Part shown: positions 1 to 8,281 of the stretch, in pieces | How positions within the stretch are numbered: position 1 is the first letter of the stretch | Layout: every line of letters starts with the position of its first letter | DNA from: CAZKDV01 sp964551645 | GTDB taxonomy: Bacteria; Bacteroidota; Bacteroidia; Bacteroidales; DTU049 | DNA: 25,463 bases | Assembly (NCBI GenBank): GCA_964551645.1 | Contig: CAZKDV010000025.1 | Span: 1 to 25,463, forward strand | Reading direction: 5' to 3' | The notes under the pieces: generated by a model | The model's input: the letters and a program-made list of their open reading frames with translations, nothing else | Told to the model about the DNA's origin: nothing | Database searches by the model: none | Translations under genes and position numbers: made by a program

Positions 1-35
1 TGTTTATTTTCATAATGTTTGTTTTTAGTGTAACG

Positions 36-56
36 CTATGTTAGGACGAGACATAG
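36..56. repeat. Small inverted repeat near the left edge
   Basis: CTATGT (36-41) and ACATAG (51-56) are perfect complements around a 9-nt loop. The hairpin lies just beyond the terminator at 66-99, and no gene can be assigned to the first 60 bases. It could be part of an RNA 3' end belonging to a gene left of the window. No function can be inferred. Confidence 0.35.
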
Positions 57-65
57 TATAAACAA

Positions 66-99
66 AAAAAAAGACTGTCGTTTTTGACAGTCTTTTTTT
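66..99 (-). terminator. Bidirectional intrinsic terminator
   Basis: GACTGTC (73-79) pairs with GACAGTC (86-92) around a 6-nt loop. The stem is extended by an A-run before it and a T-run after it, so both strands give a GC-containing stem followed by a U-tract. It lies 17 nt past the stop of the minus-strand lipoprotein gene at 117-1859, which it most likely terminates. It could equally stop a plus-strand transcript entering from the left. Confidence 0.85.
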
Positions 100-116
100 G
101 GAACTATGAAAATAAT

Positions 117-1859
117 TTATTTTATAGCATTTAGAAAATCTGGATTACTAAGGTATTTAATAAACTCTCTATCTTTTTTAGCTTCAGCTTTATAGAGTGG
201 ATTTAAGTTCACAGCTTTTTTAAGATTATCAATCATAACTGAAACATTTCCTGTACGAGCGCCAGCAATAGATTTTAAATAAAACGAATTAGCATCAGCT
301 TCCTTAATACAATCAAGTGTTTTAACTGCTTCAGTAGCCTTACCTTGAAGAAGTTGTAATAATGCCAAATTATATTTACAAGGCGAATTAGACATCAATG
401 AAGCTGCTGCATCATATTCTCCGCTTTTAGTTTTTAAGATACCTAAATTGTAATTATTTGACACTCCTTCTTGTTTTGCTTTTTCAAGATATTCTTCTGC
501 CATTTTGTAGTCTTTTTTCCAAATTGACAATACGCCTAAGTTATTCAATATTTGTCCATTATTAGGTGAAAGTGCATTTGCTTTTTCAAACATTGCTCCT
601 GCTTCGTTTAATTTCTTTTGTTGCATTAAGACAACACCAGCATTGTTATATGCTTTCCAATTGTTTGAAAGTTGAGCAATTGTATTATTGTATATTTTCA
701 ATTTAGTATCTAAATTCTCTGTTAGTGTAGCAGCGTACAATAATTCTTTTTCATCAAGTTTAGATGGGTCAGTCATTGCGTATTCAGAAATTTGAGCTTC
801 AGTTTTTTTAGGTTCAAAGCAATGTACTGCAATTTCTGCTCTTCTTAATGGTTCAAGAATAGCTTCTATTTCAGCATAAATTACAGTCATATTTTTGATT
901 TCTTGTTCACGCTGAGTTTTAGATGTTTGCATTTTGATGACATTTATAATAGCTTGTTTTTCTTTTAAATTGCTATTTTGGATAGCTGCCATAAATCCAT
1001 CAAAATCTTCGCCTTTTGCATCAACAGAATGTTTGTAGTTTCTTTTTACTTCATCTATTTTCTTTTTGCTAGCTTTTGCAGCATTTCTATCTAATACATT
1101 AAAATAGTCAACTAACCATTTTTCAGCAGCTTTACCTCTTGCTTCAGATAGTTTGCTATTAATTGTTAATTCTCCTTCTGGAGAAGCCCAAGCATTAACT
1201 TCAATGTTTTTAATTACCCAACCTTTTTCAACAAAAGACTTTAATTCTTTAATTTTATCAGTATTTGCAGATTGTTTGTTAAGTTTTTGCGTAGTCAACA
1301 AACGAGCATCATTATAGTCGAAATATAAGCTTGCTTTTTGAGTGATTATTGTTTCTTTTTCATAAGCATGAGCAGCTGTTTCCAAGTCTCCTTCTATTCC
1401 TATTCTTTCAGAAGTTGTTATTATACCGTCAGCTAATTTGGTTTTACCTAGTTCGAGTGCTTTGCTTCCTTTTGCTGCATCAACATCAACAAGAAGTTCA
1501 CCAAAACTCATATAAGGTTGATAAGCAAATTGGTCAACATAAGTAAAAGTACCTCCGGTTTTTTTATTAATGGTAACATTTCCGTTTTTAACTTTTTGAC
1601 CAACAATTTTTATCGGTTTCAATTCAAATTTCCCGCCTTCATATTCATAATAAGGTTGAAAATCAATAATAGCTTTTTTGTGAAAATACTTTTCAGGAAA
1701 TGTACCTTTAACTTCAAACTTCACTATACCACCATGAGTTTCTAAAACTTCAGGTACTACTTGATATTTAACTTCTTCGTATTTTTTTGCCATCTTTTTA
1801 AAACCGCAACCAGAAAATAAAAGAGTAGCAATAATCAAAAGTGTACTTAATCTTTTCAT
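117..1859 (-). CDS. OmpA-like / TPR lipoprotein
   Basis: A 580-residue protein with a lipoprotein signal peptide: a basic start, a hydrophobic stretch and the lipobox FSGC, with the acylated cysteine at residue 18. The N-terminal third looks like extracytoplasmic beta-rich sequence. Around residues 175-255 there is an OmpA-C-like segment: a SLYFDYN strand, then WASPEGE, then NSKLSEARGKA, resembling the NxxLSxxRA peptidoglycan-binding signature. From about residue 370 to 560 come tetratricopeptide-like helical pairs such as AYNNAGVVLMQQKKLNEA and ILNNLGVLSIWKKDYKMA. It is probably anchored in the outer membrane facing the periplasm, holding peptidoglycan and a protein partner. Lipoproteins combining OmpA and TPR parts occur in Bacteroidetes, including in T9SS. 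This one is not clearly PorE, because I see no WD40-like part. It is a single-gene unit with a -7 box at 1889-1896 and a terminator at 66-99. Confidence 0.8.
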   Translation of the reverse strand: MKRLSTLLIIATLLFSGCGFKKMAKKYEEVKYQVVPEVLETHGGIVKFEVKGTFPEKYFHKKAIIDFQPYYEYEGGKFELKPIKIVGQKVKNGNVTINKKTGGTFTYVDQFAYQPYMSFGELLVDVDAAKGSKALELGKTKLADGIITTSERIGIEGDLETAAHAYEKETIITQKASLYFDYNDARLLTTQKLNKQSANTDKIKELKSFVEKGWVIKNIEVNAWASPEGELTINSKLSEARGKAAEKWLVDYFNVLDRNAAKASKKKIDEVKRNYKHSVDAKGEDFDGFMAAIQNSNLKEKQAIINVIKMQTSKTQREQEIKNMTVIYAEIEAILEPLRRAEIAVHCFEPKKTEAQISEYAMTDPSKLDEKELLYAATLTENLDTKLKIYNNTIAQLSNNWKAYNNAGVVLMQQKKLNEAGAMFEKANALSPNNGQILNNLGVLSIWKKDYKMAEEYLEKAKQEGVSNNYNLGILKTKSGEYDAAASLMSNSPCKYNLALLQLLQGKATEAVKTLDCIKEADANSFYLKSIAGARTGNVSVMIDNLKKAVNLNPLYKAEAKKDREFIKYLSNPDFLNAIK

Positions 1860-1888
1860 ATATTTTATGTTATTTTAAATTTATTTTG

Positions 1889-1896
1889 CAAATATA
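1889..1896 (-). promoter_or_regulatory. Putative -7 promoter box of the OmpA/TPR lipoprotein
   Basis: On the minus strand this reads TATATTTG, a perfect match to the Bacteroidetes -7 consensus TAnnTTTG. It lies 30 nt upstream of the ATG, implying a leader of roughly 25 nt. A clear -33 TTG at the usual distance is not visible, so the call rests on the -7 box and its position. Confidence 0.5.
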
Positions 1897-1956
1897 GATA
1901 TTTTTTTTATTCATAACTCATTAAACAATATAAATATACTTACATTTTAATAAAAC

Positions 1957-1982
1957 GCAATATAGGGCATTGAAATATTTGC
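1957..1982 (-). terminator. Weak candidate terminator after dnaK
   Basis: GCAATAT (1957-1963) can pair with ATATTTGC (1975-1982) with one bulged T. On the minus strand the hairpin is followed by GTTTTATT. It begins about 18 nt after the dnaK stop. The stem is AT-rich and weak, so this is tentative. Confidence 0.25.
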
Positions 1983-2000
1983 AAAAAACACCTAACTATT

Positions 2001-3893
2001 TTATTTTACTTCTTCAAAGTCTGCATCAGTAATGTTTTCAGAACTATTATCTGTATTTGTTTCTTGTGTTTGTGAGGTTTGGTCTTGTGCAGCTTGAGCT
2101 TGATACATGTGTTCGCTTGCAGCTGACCATGCAGTATTTAGTTTTTCCATAGCACTATCTATTGCATCTAAATTTTGATTTTTGTGAGCCTCTTTAAGTT
2201 CTTCTAATGCACTTTCAATTGGAGCTTTTTTGTCTGCAGGTATTTTTTCTCCAAATTCTTTTAATTGTTTCTCTGTTTGGAAAATTAAACTATCAGCTTG
2301 ATTTATTTTCTCAATACGCTCTTTAATTTTCTTATCCTCTTCAGCAAATTTTTCAGCTTCTTCTTTCATTTTTTGAATTTCTTGCTCTGATAAACCTGAC
2401 GAAGCTTCAATTCTAATGTTTTGAGATTTTCCTGTTGCTTTATCCACAGCAGACACATTTAATATGCCATTTGCGTCAATATCAAAAGCTACTTCAATTT
2501 GAGGTATTCCTCTTGGAGCCGAAGGAATTCCATCAAGATGAAACTTTCCAATTGTTTTATTTTGATTTGCCATCGGTCTTTCACCTTGCAAAACATGTAT
2601 TTCTACAGAAGTTTGATTGTCAGCGGCTGTTGAAAATATTTCAGATTTTTTAGAAGGAATCGTGGTATTTGCATTAATTAATTTTGTCATAACGCCGCCA
2701 AGTGTTTCAATTCCGAGTGAAAGAGGGGTAACATCAAGCAATAATATATCTTTAACATCGCCAGCAAGTACACCACCTTGAATTGCAGCACCTACAGCTA
2801 CAACTTCATCAGGATTAACTCCTTTTGATGGAGCTTTTCCGAAAAAATCTTCAACTACTTTTTGAATAATTGGCACACGAGTGCTACCACCAACCAATAT
2901 TACTTCGTCTATTTGAGAAGTATTAAGATTTGCATCTTTCATGGCTTGTCTGCATGGCTCAATTGTAGCTTTTACAAGATCATCAATTAATTGTTCAAAT
3001 TTAGCACGACTTAATGTTTTAACCAAATGCTTAGGCATTTCGTCAACTGCAAGGATATATGGAAGATTTATTTCAGTTTCACTTGCACTTGACAATTCAA
3101 CTTTAGCTTTTTCAGCAGCTTCTTTCAATCTTTGAAGTGCCATAGGATTTTTTCTAATGTCTAAACCTTCGTCTTTTTGAAATTCATCTGCCAACCAATT
3201 TATAATTCTATCATCAAAGTCATCTCCGCCAAGATGAGTATTACCGTTGGTTGATTTTACTTCAAAAACTCCATCTCCTAATTCAAGAATTGAAATGTCA
3301 AATGTACCACCACCCAAATCATAAACAGCAATCTTCATGTCTTTATTTTTTCTGTCGATGCCGTAAGCTAATGCTGCAGCGGTAGGTTCATTAATTATTC
3401 TTCTTACTGTCAAGCCAGCAATCTCACCAGCTTCTTTTGTTGCTTGTCTTTGAGCATCGTTAAAATATGCAGGAACAGTAATTACTGCTTCAGTAACTTC
3501 TTGACCTAAATAATCTTCAGCTGTTTTCTTCATTTTTTGCAATACCATCGCAGAAATTTCTTGAGGAGAAAAGTCTCTATCATTAACTTTAACTCTTGAT
3601 GTGTTATTAGGTCCTTTTTCTATTTGATATGGAACTCTTTTAATTTCACTTGGTATCTTATCATACATTTCTCCCATAATTCGTTTAATTGAGAAAATTG
3701 TATTGTGAGGATTTGTTACTGCCTGTCTTTTGGCAGGATCTCCAATTTTTCTTTCTCCGTTAGCAGTAAATGCTACAATTGATGGAGTTGTCCTTTTTCC
3801 TTCACTGTTAGAAATAACGACTGGCTCGCTACCTTCCATTACAGACACACATGAATTTGTTGTACCTAAGTCTATTCCGATAATTTTTCCCAT
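2001..3893 (-). CDS. dnaK: Molecular chaperone DnaK (Hsp70)
   Basis: ATP-dependent Hsp70 chaperone that binds unfolded segments in the cytoplasm with DnaJ and GrpE. From the ATG at 3893 the product is 630 residues, normal for DnaK, and opens with MGKIIGIDLGTTNS, the phosphate-1 motif of the actin-like ATPase fold. Further signatures are VITVPAYFNDAQRQ, INEPTAAALAYG, VYDLGGGTFD and VILVGGSTRVP, then the linker DILLLDVTPLSLGIE, a substrate-binding domain and a helical lid ending in the typical acidic tail DADFEEVK. The frame stays open for 41 codons upstream, but that part is low-complexity K/N/I-rich sequence with no DnaK homology, so the internal start is preferred. It stands alone: dnaJ and grpE are not adjacent. 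Confidence 0.97.
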   Translation of the reverse strand: MGKIIGIDLGTTNSCVSVMEGSEPVVISNSEGKRTTPSIVAFTANGERKIGDPAKRQAVTNPHNTIFSIKRIMGEMYDKIPSEIKRVPYQIEKGPNNTSRVKVNDRDFSPQEISAMVLQKMKKTAEDYLGQEVTEAVITVPAYFNDAQRQATKEAGEIAGLTVRRIINEPTAAALAYGIDRKNKDMKIAVYDLGGGTFDISILELGDGVFEVKSTNGNTHLGGDDFDDRIINWLADEFQKDEGLDIRKNPMALQRLKEAAEKAKVELSSASETEINLPYILAVDEMPKHLVKTLSRAKFEQLIDDLVKATIEPCRQAMKDANLNTSQIDEVILVGGSTRVPIIQKVVEDFFGKAPSKGVNPDEVVAVGAAIQGGVLAGDVKDILLLDVTPLSLGIETLGGVMTKLINANTTIPSKKSEIFSTAADNQTSVEIHVLQGERPMANQNKTIGKFHLDGIPSAPRGIPQIEVAFDIDANGILNVSAVDKATGKSQNIRIEASSGLSEQEIQKMKEEAEKFAEEDKKIKERIEKINQADSLIFQTEKQLKEFGEKIPADKKAPIESALEELKEAHKNQNLDAIDSAMEKLNTAWSAASEHMYQAQAAQDQTSQTQETNTDNSSENITDADFEEVK

Positions 3894-4218
3894 AGTATTG
3901 TTTGTTTTTTTAATTTTTCTAATATTTTTATTTATTGTTCTTTTTTTATCAATTACTATACCACTTAAAAAATATGACATAATATTACTATTATTATGAC
4001 TTGAAAACTTATTCAATCTTATTTATTAATAAATTTTTAATAAAAAAAATAGCTATATATTAGCTTTAAGTGTATTTACTTATATTACTGTAAATCAAAA
4101 TATTAAATACTGTAAATGCACAATATGTAAATATGCTAATATTATATTTAATGTAAAAGGTAATCAAAAAAAATGGAATGTTGTATTATCGAAAAATTTA
4201 TGACAAAAAGACAGAAAT
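3894..4218. promoter_or_regulatory. 325-bp AT-rich dnaK upstream region with repeated TACTGTAAAT
   Basis: No gene is supported here. It must hold the dnaK promoter and leader, and the 3' end of the O-methyltransferase transcript. TACTGTAAAT occurs at 4086-4095 and 4108-4117 (22-bp period), followed by the related TATGTAAAT at 4124-4132. AGCTA (4051-4055) and TAGCT (4061-4065) form a small inverted repeat. I find no perfect TAnnTTTG on the minus strand and no CIRCE-type inverted repeat, so how dnaK is heat-regulated cannot be read from the sequence. Confidence 0.4.
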
Positions 4219-4866
4219 TCAATTTTTAAGTTTTCTTATCAGGTTTAAACCATCTCGAAATGGCAAAATAACATTTTCAAATTTTGGTGATTCTGAAATT
4301 AATGTATTGAACTTTGCAATAGCTGCTGTAGATTTGTCATTTTTACGAATTTCTTCAACAACTTTGCCATACCACAAAACATTGTCAGCTATTATATATC
4401 CATTTATTTTCAGTTTTGGTGCAATAATGTCAATATAGTTTGGATAATTTTCTTTATCTGCATCAAGAAAAATTAAATCAAATTGCTCATCAAGTTGCGG
4501 AATAATTTTAAGTGCATTGCCGATAATCAACTCTGTACATTCAGAGATTCCTGACAATTCTAAATGTTCTCTAATGTGCATTTCTAATTCAGGATTTTGC
4601 TCTATTGTTACAATTTTGCCATTTTCCTCCAAGCCCTTAGCCAAGCAAACCGTTGAATAAGCAGTAAAAGTCCCTATTTCTAACACTTTACTCGGAGTAA
4701 GCATAAAAGAAATAAATTCTAAAAATTTACCCTGAATATGTCCTGAAAGCATGTGTGGACTTGTTTGATACAAATGAGTATTACGCGTAATTTTTTTTAA
4801 AACTTCATCTTCTTGAGTAGAATATTTTTCAATGTATTCTGAAATTCTCTCATTAATATCTATCAT
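4219..4866 (-). CDS. SAM-dependent O-methyltransferase (family 3)
   Basis: A 215-residue class I methyltransferase of the caffeoyl-CoA/catechol O-methyltransferase type, transferring a methyl group from S-adenosylmethionine to a hydroxyl group. Motif I is VLEIGTFTAYS at residues 61-71. The acidic ribose-binding position follows in VTIEQNPE near residue 90. FLDADKENY (133-141) and DNVLW (161-165) supply the aspartate and asparagine residues that bind the divalent metal in this family. Length is typical. The start lies 6 nt after the stop of the M16 peptidase gene, so the two are almost certainly co-transcribed. The acceptor is unknown: this family includes small-molecule catechol methyltransferases and tRNA hydroxyuridine methyltransferases of the TrmR type, and the sequence does not decide. 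Confidence 0.88.
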   Translation of the reverse strand: MIDINERISEYIEKYSTQEDEVLKKITRNTHLYQTSPHMLSGHIQGKFLEFISFMLTPSKVLEIGTFTAYSTVCLAKGLEENGKIVTIEQNPELEMHIREHLELSGISECTELIIGNALKIIPQLDEQFDLIFLDADKENYPNYIDIIAPKLKINGYIIADNVLWYGKVVEEIRKNDKSTAAIAKFNTLISESPKFENVILPFRDGLNLIRKLKN

Positions 4867-4872
4867 ATAGTT

Positions 4873-6105
4873 TTAATTAAAATAAGTAAAGTAATTAATA
4901 TTGTTGTCATCAAAAATTTCATTTGAAACTCTTAACACATCATCTATGGTAACACTTTCGATGTCGTTTTTAATTTCTTTAAAACTTGGAATTTCATGTC
5001 TGTGTAAAAAAACTTTTCCAGCAGAAAGCATGTCGTTAGCATTAGAATCTAAATAAATAGCCGACTGTCCCAATAATTGCTTTTTTGCGTTATGCAATTG
5101 CAATGTACCTATTTTTTGTTTTTTTAATTTAGTTAATTCTTTATTTACAAGGCTTGTAATTTTATGATTGTTCTCATTATCCGAAGAAAAATAAATTGCA
5201 TAATAACCATAGTCGGTATATGGCTGATATGTTGCTTCAATATTATATGACAATCCTTGTTTTTCACGAATTGCGATATTTAATCGAGAATTAAAGGCTT
5301 GCCCACCAAGTAAATTAATTAGCAAACCTAAAACTCTTTTATCTTTATCGTGCATATTGTACGCCATTCCACCAAGTATGACATGTGTCTGATGAGACTT
5401 GATTTTCTTACTTACATTAAATGTTGGGTTATTCAATAATTTTTTGACAACAATATCGTCATTTACGCTATTGTTTTGCAATTTGTCTGAAAAATGATTT
5501 TTTATCATTTTTTCTGCCTTAACAAAAGGCTTAGCACTAAAAAAAGCTATAACTTTCTTTGATGGAATAAAAATATTTTGATAAAAATCTAATAAGTGTT
5601 TATGCGAAATTTTTTTAACTGATTTAATGGTTCCTGAAATATCTCTTGAGAGAGAATGTGTGTCAAATAATTTTTTTTCAAACTCATCATAAATCAGCTC
5701 TGAGTAGCTATCTTTTATTGAAGATATTTCATCAATAATTACCCCTCTTTCTTTTTCTATTTCGTGTTTGGGCATATTTGACTGAAATATCATTTCTGAA
5801 AATAATTCAGACATTTTTCCACTATATTCTTCAAGAAAAGAAGTGTGCAAAACCAATTCTTCTTTTGAAGTATAAGCATTCACATCGCAGCCAGAGTTTT
5901 CAAGTCCGGAAAGAATATGATAGGCTTTTCTTTTTGAAGTTCCTTTAAACAACAAATGTTCTGTAAAATGTGCTATCCCTTGCGGAAAATCGCCTTCGTA
6001 TCGTGAGCCACATAAATTAAAAACAGCTAAATGAGAAACAGGACTTTTAATTTGCTTATATAACAAATGACAATTATCCGACAATTGGCTTACAAAATAT
6101 TCCAT
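4873..6105 (-). CDS. M16 family zinc metallopeptidase (pitrilysin / processing-peptidase type)
   Basis: A 410-residue inverzincin. The inverted zinc motif HxxEH is HFTEH at residues 46-50, and the third ligand is E126 in IIDEI, exactly 76 residues after the last histidine as in this family. The C-terminal half carries the inactive-type repeat with a substrate-binding stretch near GGQAFNSRLNIAIREKQGLSY. The length fits the short, dimeric bacterial M16B class rather than the long fused pitrilysins. No signal peptide is visible, so it is probably cytoplasmic, cleaving short peptides. It is the first gene of a two-gene unit with the methyltransferase 6 nt downstream; no functional link is known to me. 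The divergent HAD gene lies 80 nt away. Confidence 0.93.
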   Translation of the reverse strand: MEYFVSQLSDNCHLLYKQIKSPVSHLAVFNLCGSRYEGDFPQGIAHFTEHLLFKGTSKRKAYHILSGLENSGCDVNAYTSKEELVLHTSFLEEYSGKMSELFSEMIFQSNMPKHEIEKERGVIIDEISSIKDSYSELIYDEFEKKLFDTHSLSRDISGTIKSVKKISHKHLLDFYQNIFIPSKKVIAFFSAKPFVKAEKMIKNHFSDKLQNNSVNDDIVVKKLLNNPTFNVSKKIKSHQTHVILGGMAYNMHDKDKRVLGLLINLLGGQAFNSRLNIAIREKQGLSYNIEATYQPYTDYGYYAIYFSSDNENNHKITSLVNKELTKLKKQKIGTLQLHNAKKQLLGQSAIYLDSNANDMLSAGKVFLHRHEIPSFKEIKNDIESVTIDDVLRVSNEIFDDNNINYFTYFN

Positions 6106-6146
6106 ACTTATATTTGAAACAGCAAAGTTCTGAAAAAATATTAATT

Positions 6147-6178
6147 TTGAAAATCAATTTTATTTAAGCAAATATTTG
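6147..6178 (+). promoter_or_regulatory. Candidate promoter for the 6186-10851 gene run
   Basis: TTG at 6147-6149 (within TTTTG) is followed after 21 nt by AATATTTG at 6171-6178, one mismatch from TAnnTTTG. The implied start point would be only a few bases before the ATG at 6186, giving an almost leaderless transcript. That makes the call tentative. Confidence 0.35.
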
Positions 6179-6185
6179 CATTTAC

Positions 6186-6746
6186 ATGAAAGCAGACAAT
6201 AAAAGTGTACTTTTCCTTGACAGAGATGGAGTGATTAACATTAGGAATTATCAAGGATATATTACTTCTGTCAATGAATTTCATTTTATTGATGGAGTTA
6301 TTGAATCCTTGATTATTTTGAAAAATTATTTTTCATATATCTTTATTGTTACAAATCAACAAGGAGTTGGAAAACATATAATGTCTGAAGAAGATTTAAT
6401 AATTATCAATAATTACATGACTGAAAATATCAATAAGGAGATTAAAATTATTGATAAAGTCTATTACTGTCCACATATTGCAGAACTTAATTGCACTTGC
6501 AGAAAACCCAAAATCGGTATGTACAAACAAGCTATTGCTGACTATCCTGACATTATTAATATGAAAAAATGTATGATTGGCGATACAATTTCTGACATGA
6601 AATTTGCAAGAAACAGCAATATGACCAGCGTTTTGATTGGCGAACAAAATAACATTAGCGAAAATGAGTTGTCATATATTGACATCATTGTTCCATCATT
6701 ATATATTTTTGCAAAACATTGTTTTGATAAATCATTTAAAATTTAA
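6186..6746 (+). CDS. HAD-IIIA phosphatase, GmhB-like (heptose-bisphosphate phosphatase family)
   Basis: A 186-residue phosphatase of the haloacid dehalogenase superfamily. Motif I is FLDRDG with nucleophile D12 and acid/base D14; motif II is VTNQQG (55-60); K107 sits in CRKPKIGM; motif IV is GDTISDM with D133 and D137. A zinc loop is present as CPH (C95, H97) and CTC (C103, C105), the C-x-H...C-x-C pattern of GmhB and the related HisB phosphatase domain. GmhB removes the 1-phosphate from glycero-manno-heptose 1,7-bisphosphate in LPS-core or glycan precursor synthesis. No other heptose or histidine genes are nearby, so the substrate is an inference from family. It leads a five-gene run; the next start is 9 nt after its stop. 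Confidence 0.85.
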   Translation: MKADNKSVLFLDRDGVINIRNYQGYITSVNEFHFIDGVIESLIILKNYFSYIFIVTNQQGVGKHIMSEEDLIIINNYMTENINKEIKIIDKVYYCPHIAELNCTCRKPKIGMYKQAIADYPDIINMKKCMIGDTISDMKFARNSNMTSVLIGEQNNISENELSYIDIIVPSLYIFAKHCFDKSFKI

Positions 6747-6754
6747 TTGAGCAA

Positions 6755-7567
6755 ATGATGAAATTACTAAATATTATACTTATTTCTTTATGTTTTCTCC
6801 CAAATCTAACATTTGGACAAGAGAAACTTAATCAATTTGATGAAGGCAAGAAATATCACGGAAAATGGATAAAATATTATCCGAACACCAAAGTCAAAAG
6901 ATACGAAGGCAACTTTATTCATGGCAAACCTTCGGGAGAGTTTATATATTATTATGATACCGGAAATATTCGCACCAAAATGAATTATGAAGATAGTGGA
7001 AAAGTTGCATACACTATTTCATATTTTGATAATGGCTCAGTATATGCCGAAGGCAAATATGTCAATAAGCAAAAAGAGGGTGTTTGGAAGTTTTATGACG
7101 GCTATGGAAATATCATATCAACGCAAGAATATTCCAAAGATGCAAAGCATGGACAAGAATTAACATTTTTACAAAATGGCATAATATTAGAAGAGAAAGA
7201 ATACTCTGAAGGAGTTTTAGACGGAATATGGAAAAGAAATTATGCCAATGGAGAACCACATTTTATTGGCAGTTTTAAAAATAATACTTGGTCAGGCGAA
7301 TTTACTTTTTATCATTTGAATGGAAAAAAATCAGTAAACGGTTTTTATGAAAACTCATTAAAGGAAAATGAATGGAAATATTGGGATACAAATGGAATTT
7401 TAATTAAAATAGTAATGTTTAAAAAAGGACACATACTTAATAATAAAGTATTCCAACAAGAAAAAGATCAAGATTGGATTGACAAACAAGATATTGAAAA
7501 TATCATGCAGATTATGAAAACTAAAGAATCTGAAAAAAGCACAATAGAGTTTCCATATCAATATTAA
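6755..7567 (+). CDS. Secreted MORN-like repeat protein (YwqK-type)
   Basis: A 270-residue protein with a Sec signal peptide (hydrophobic residues about 4-20, ending NLTFGQ). The rest is a tandem array of about 20-25-residue repeats of the MORN-variant type, such as GKWIKYYPNTKVK, GEFIYYYDTGNIR, GVWKFYDGYGNI and GEFTFYHLNGKK, each with a G-x-W/F-x-x-Y core. Such repeats form an extended beta-strand ribbon. In Bacteroidetes they are often annotated as YwqK-family antitoxin, but the signal peptide and absence of a toxin partner make that label unlikely. Two ATGs abut (ATGATG at 6755); the first is used. It sits inside a co-directional run with secreted and lipid-anchored proteins, suggesting an envelope or surface role. 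The molecular function is unknown. Confidence 0.8.
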   Translation: MMKLLNIILISLCFLPNLTFGQEKLNQFDEGKKYHGKWIKYYPNTKVKRYEGNFIHGKPSGEFIYYYDTGNIRTKMNYEDSGKVAYTISYFDNGSVYAEGKYVNKQKEGVWKFYDGYGNIISTQEYSKDAKHGQELTFLQNGIILEEKEYSEGVLDGIWKRNYANGEPHFIGSFKNNTWSGEFTFYHLNGKKSVNGFYENSLKENEWKYWDTNGILIKIVMFKKGHILNNKVFQQEKDQDWIDKQDIENIMQIMKTKESEKSTIEFPYQY

Positions 7568-7591
7568 CATTATACAGGTTTTACAATATAA

Positions 7592-8275
7592 ATGAAAATT
7601 ACTTTTAAGCTATTTTTTATTTTAATTCTCCTTTTCAGCATTTCGTGCACTAAAGAAAAGGCTATAATTGACAAAATAGATTTTCATTATAACTACTTCC
7701 CCATAGATACGGGATATTGGATTATGTATCAAGTTGATTCATTAGTTTGGGACGATTTTACAGAAGAACATTATCATTATAAATATCAAGTTTTAGAGCT
7801 ATTTGAAAGCAAGTTTTACGATAGTGAAGCAAATGAAGCCGTTAGAATTGAGCGTTATCAAAAATTGAACGATACAACTGATTGGATTATTTCAGATGTT
7901 TGGTTTGCCAACTTATACGCAAATTCTGCACAAAAAGTTGAAGAAAATATCAGATATGTTAAATTGATTTTCCCTATTAAAGAAAATGCAAAATGGAATG
8001 GAAATGCCTTTAATCAGCTACAAAATGAAGAATACACTTATAGTTCTATCCATACTCCCTTAACTATTAGCAATTTCATATTTGACTCAACTTTAACCGT
8101 AAAACAGAACTATAAACACAATTTGATTGAAGAGCTTGACAAATATGAAATATATGCTTGCGATGTGGGCATGATAGAGAAATATCATAAAGACCTTACA
8201 AAGAATATCGTAACAGGTGAAATTGTCAAAGGTGTTGAAGTTTCATATAAAATAATTGATTATAAATTAAAATAA
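7592..8275 (+). CDS. Hypothetical lipoprotein
   Basis: A 227-residue protein not recognised as a named family. Residues 1-19 form a lipoprotein signal: a lysine-containing start, a run of F/I/L and SISC with the acylated cysteine at 19. The mature part begins with a short charged linker (TKEKAIIDK), then YFPIDTGYWIMYQVDS, which resembles the opening of other small Bacteroidetes lipoproteins with a predicted beta-barrel or lipocalin-like fold. It is rich in aromatic residues and acidic strands and has no visible catalytic motif. It starts 24 nt after the MORN-like gene and ends 6 nt before the T9SS protease gene. Co-transcription is likely, and a supporting role for the exported protease is possible but unproven. 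Confidence 0.75.
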   Translation: MKITFKLFFILILLFSISCTKEKAIIDKIDFHYNYFPIDTGYWIMYQVDSLVWDDFTEEHYHYKYQVLELFESKFYDSEANEAVRIERYQKLNDTTDWIISDVWFANLYANSAQKVEENIRYVKLIFPIKENAKWNGNAFNQLQNEEYTYSSIHTPLTISNFIFDSTLTVKQNYKHNLIEELDKYEIYACDVGMIEKYHKDLTKNIVTGEIVKGVEVSYKIIDYKLK

Positions 8276-8281
8276 AATAAC

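Noticed and set aside
3894..4016. 41-codon N-terminal extension of DnaK
   Set aside because: The extension is K/N/I-rich, unlike any DnaK N-terminus, and the protein begins normally at the ATG at 3893 with MGKIIGIDLGTTNS.
6755..7567. Antitoxin of a toxin-antitoxin pair (YwqK label)
   Set aside because: The protein has a secretion signal and sits among secreted proteins with no toxin neighbour; the MORN-like repeats alone do not make it an antitoxin.
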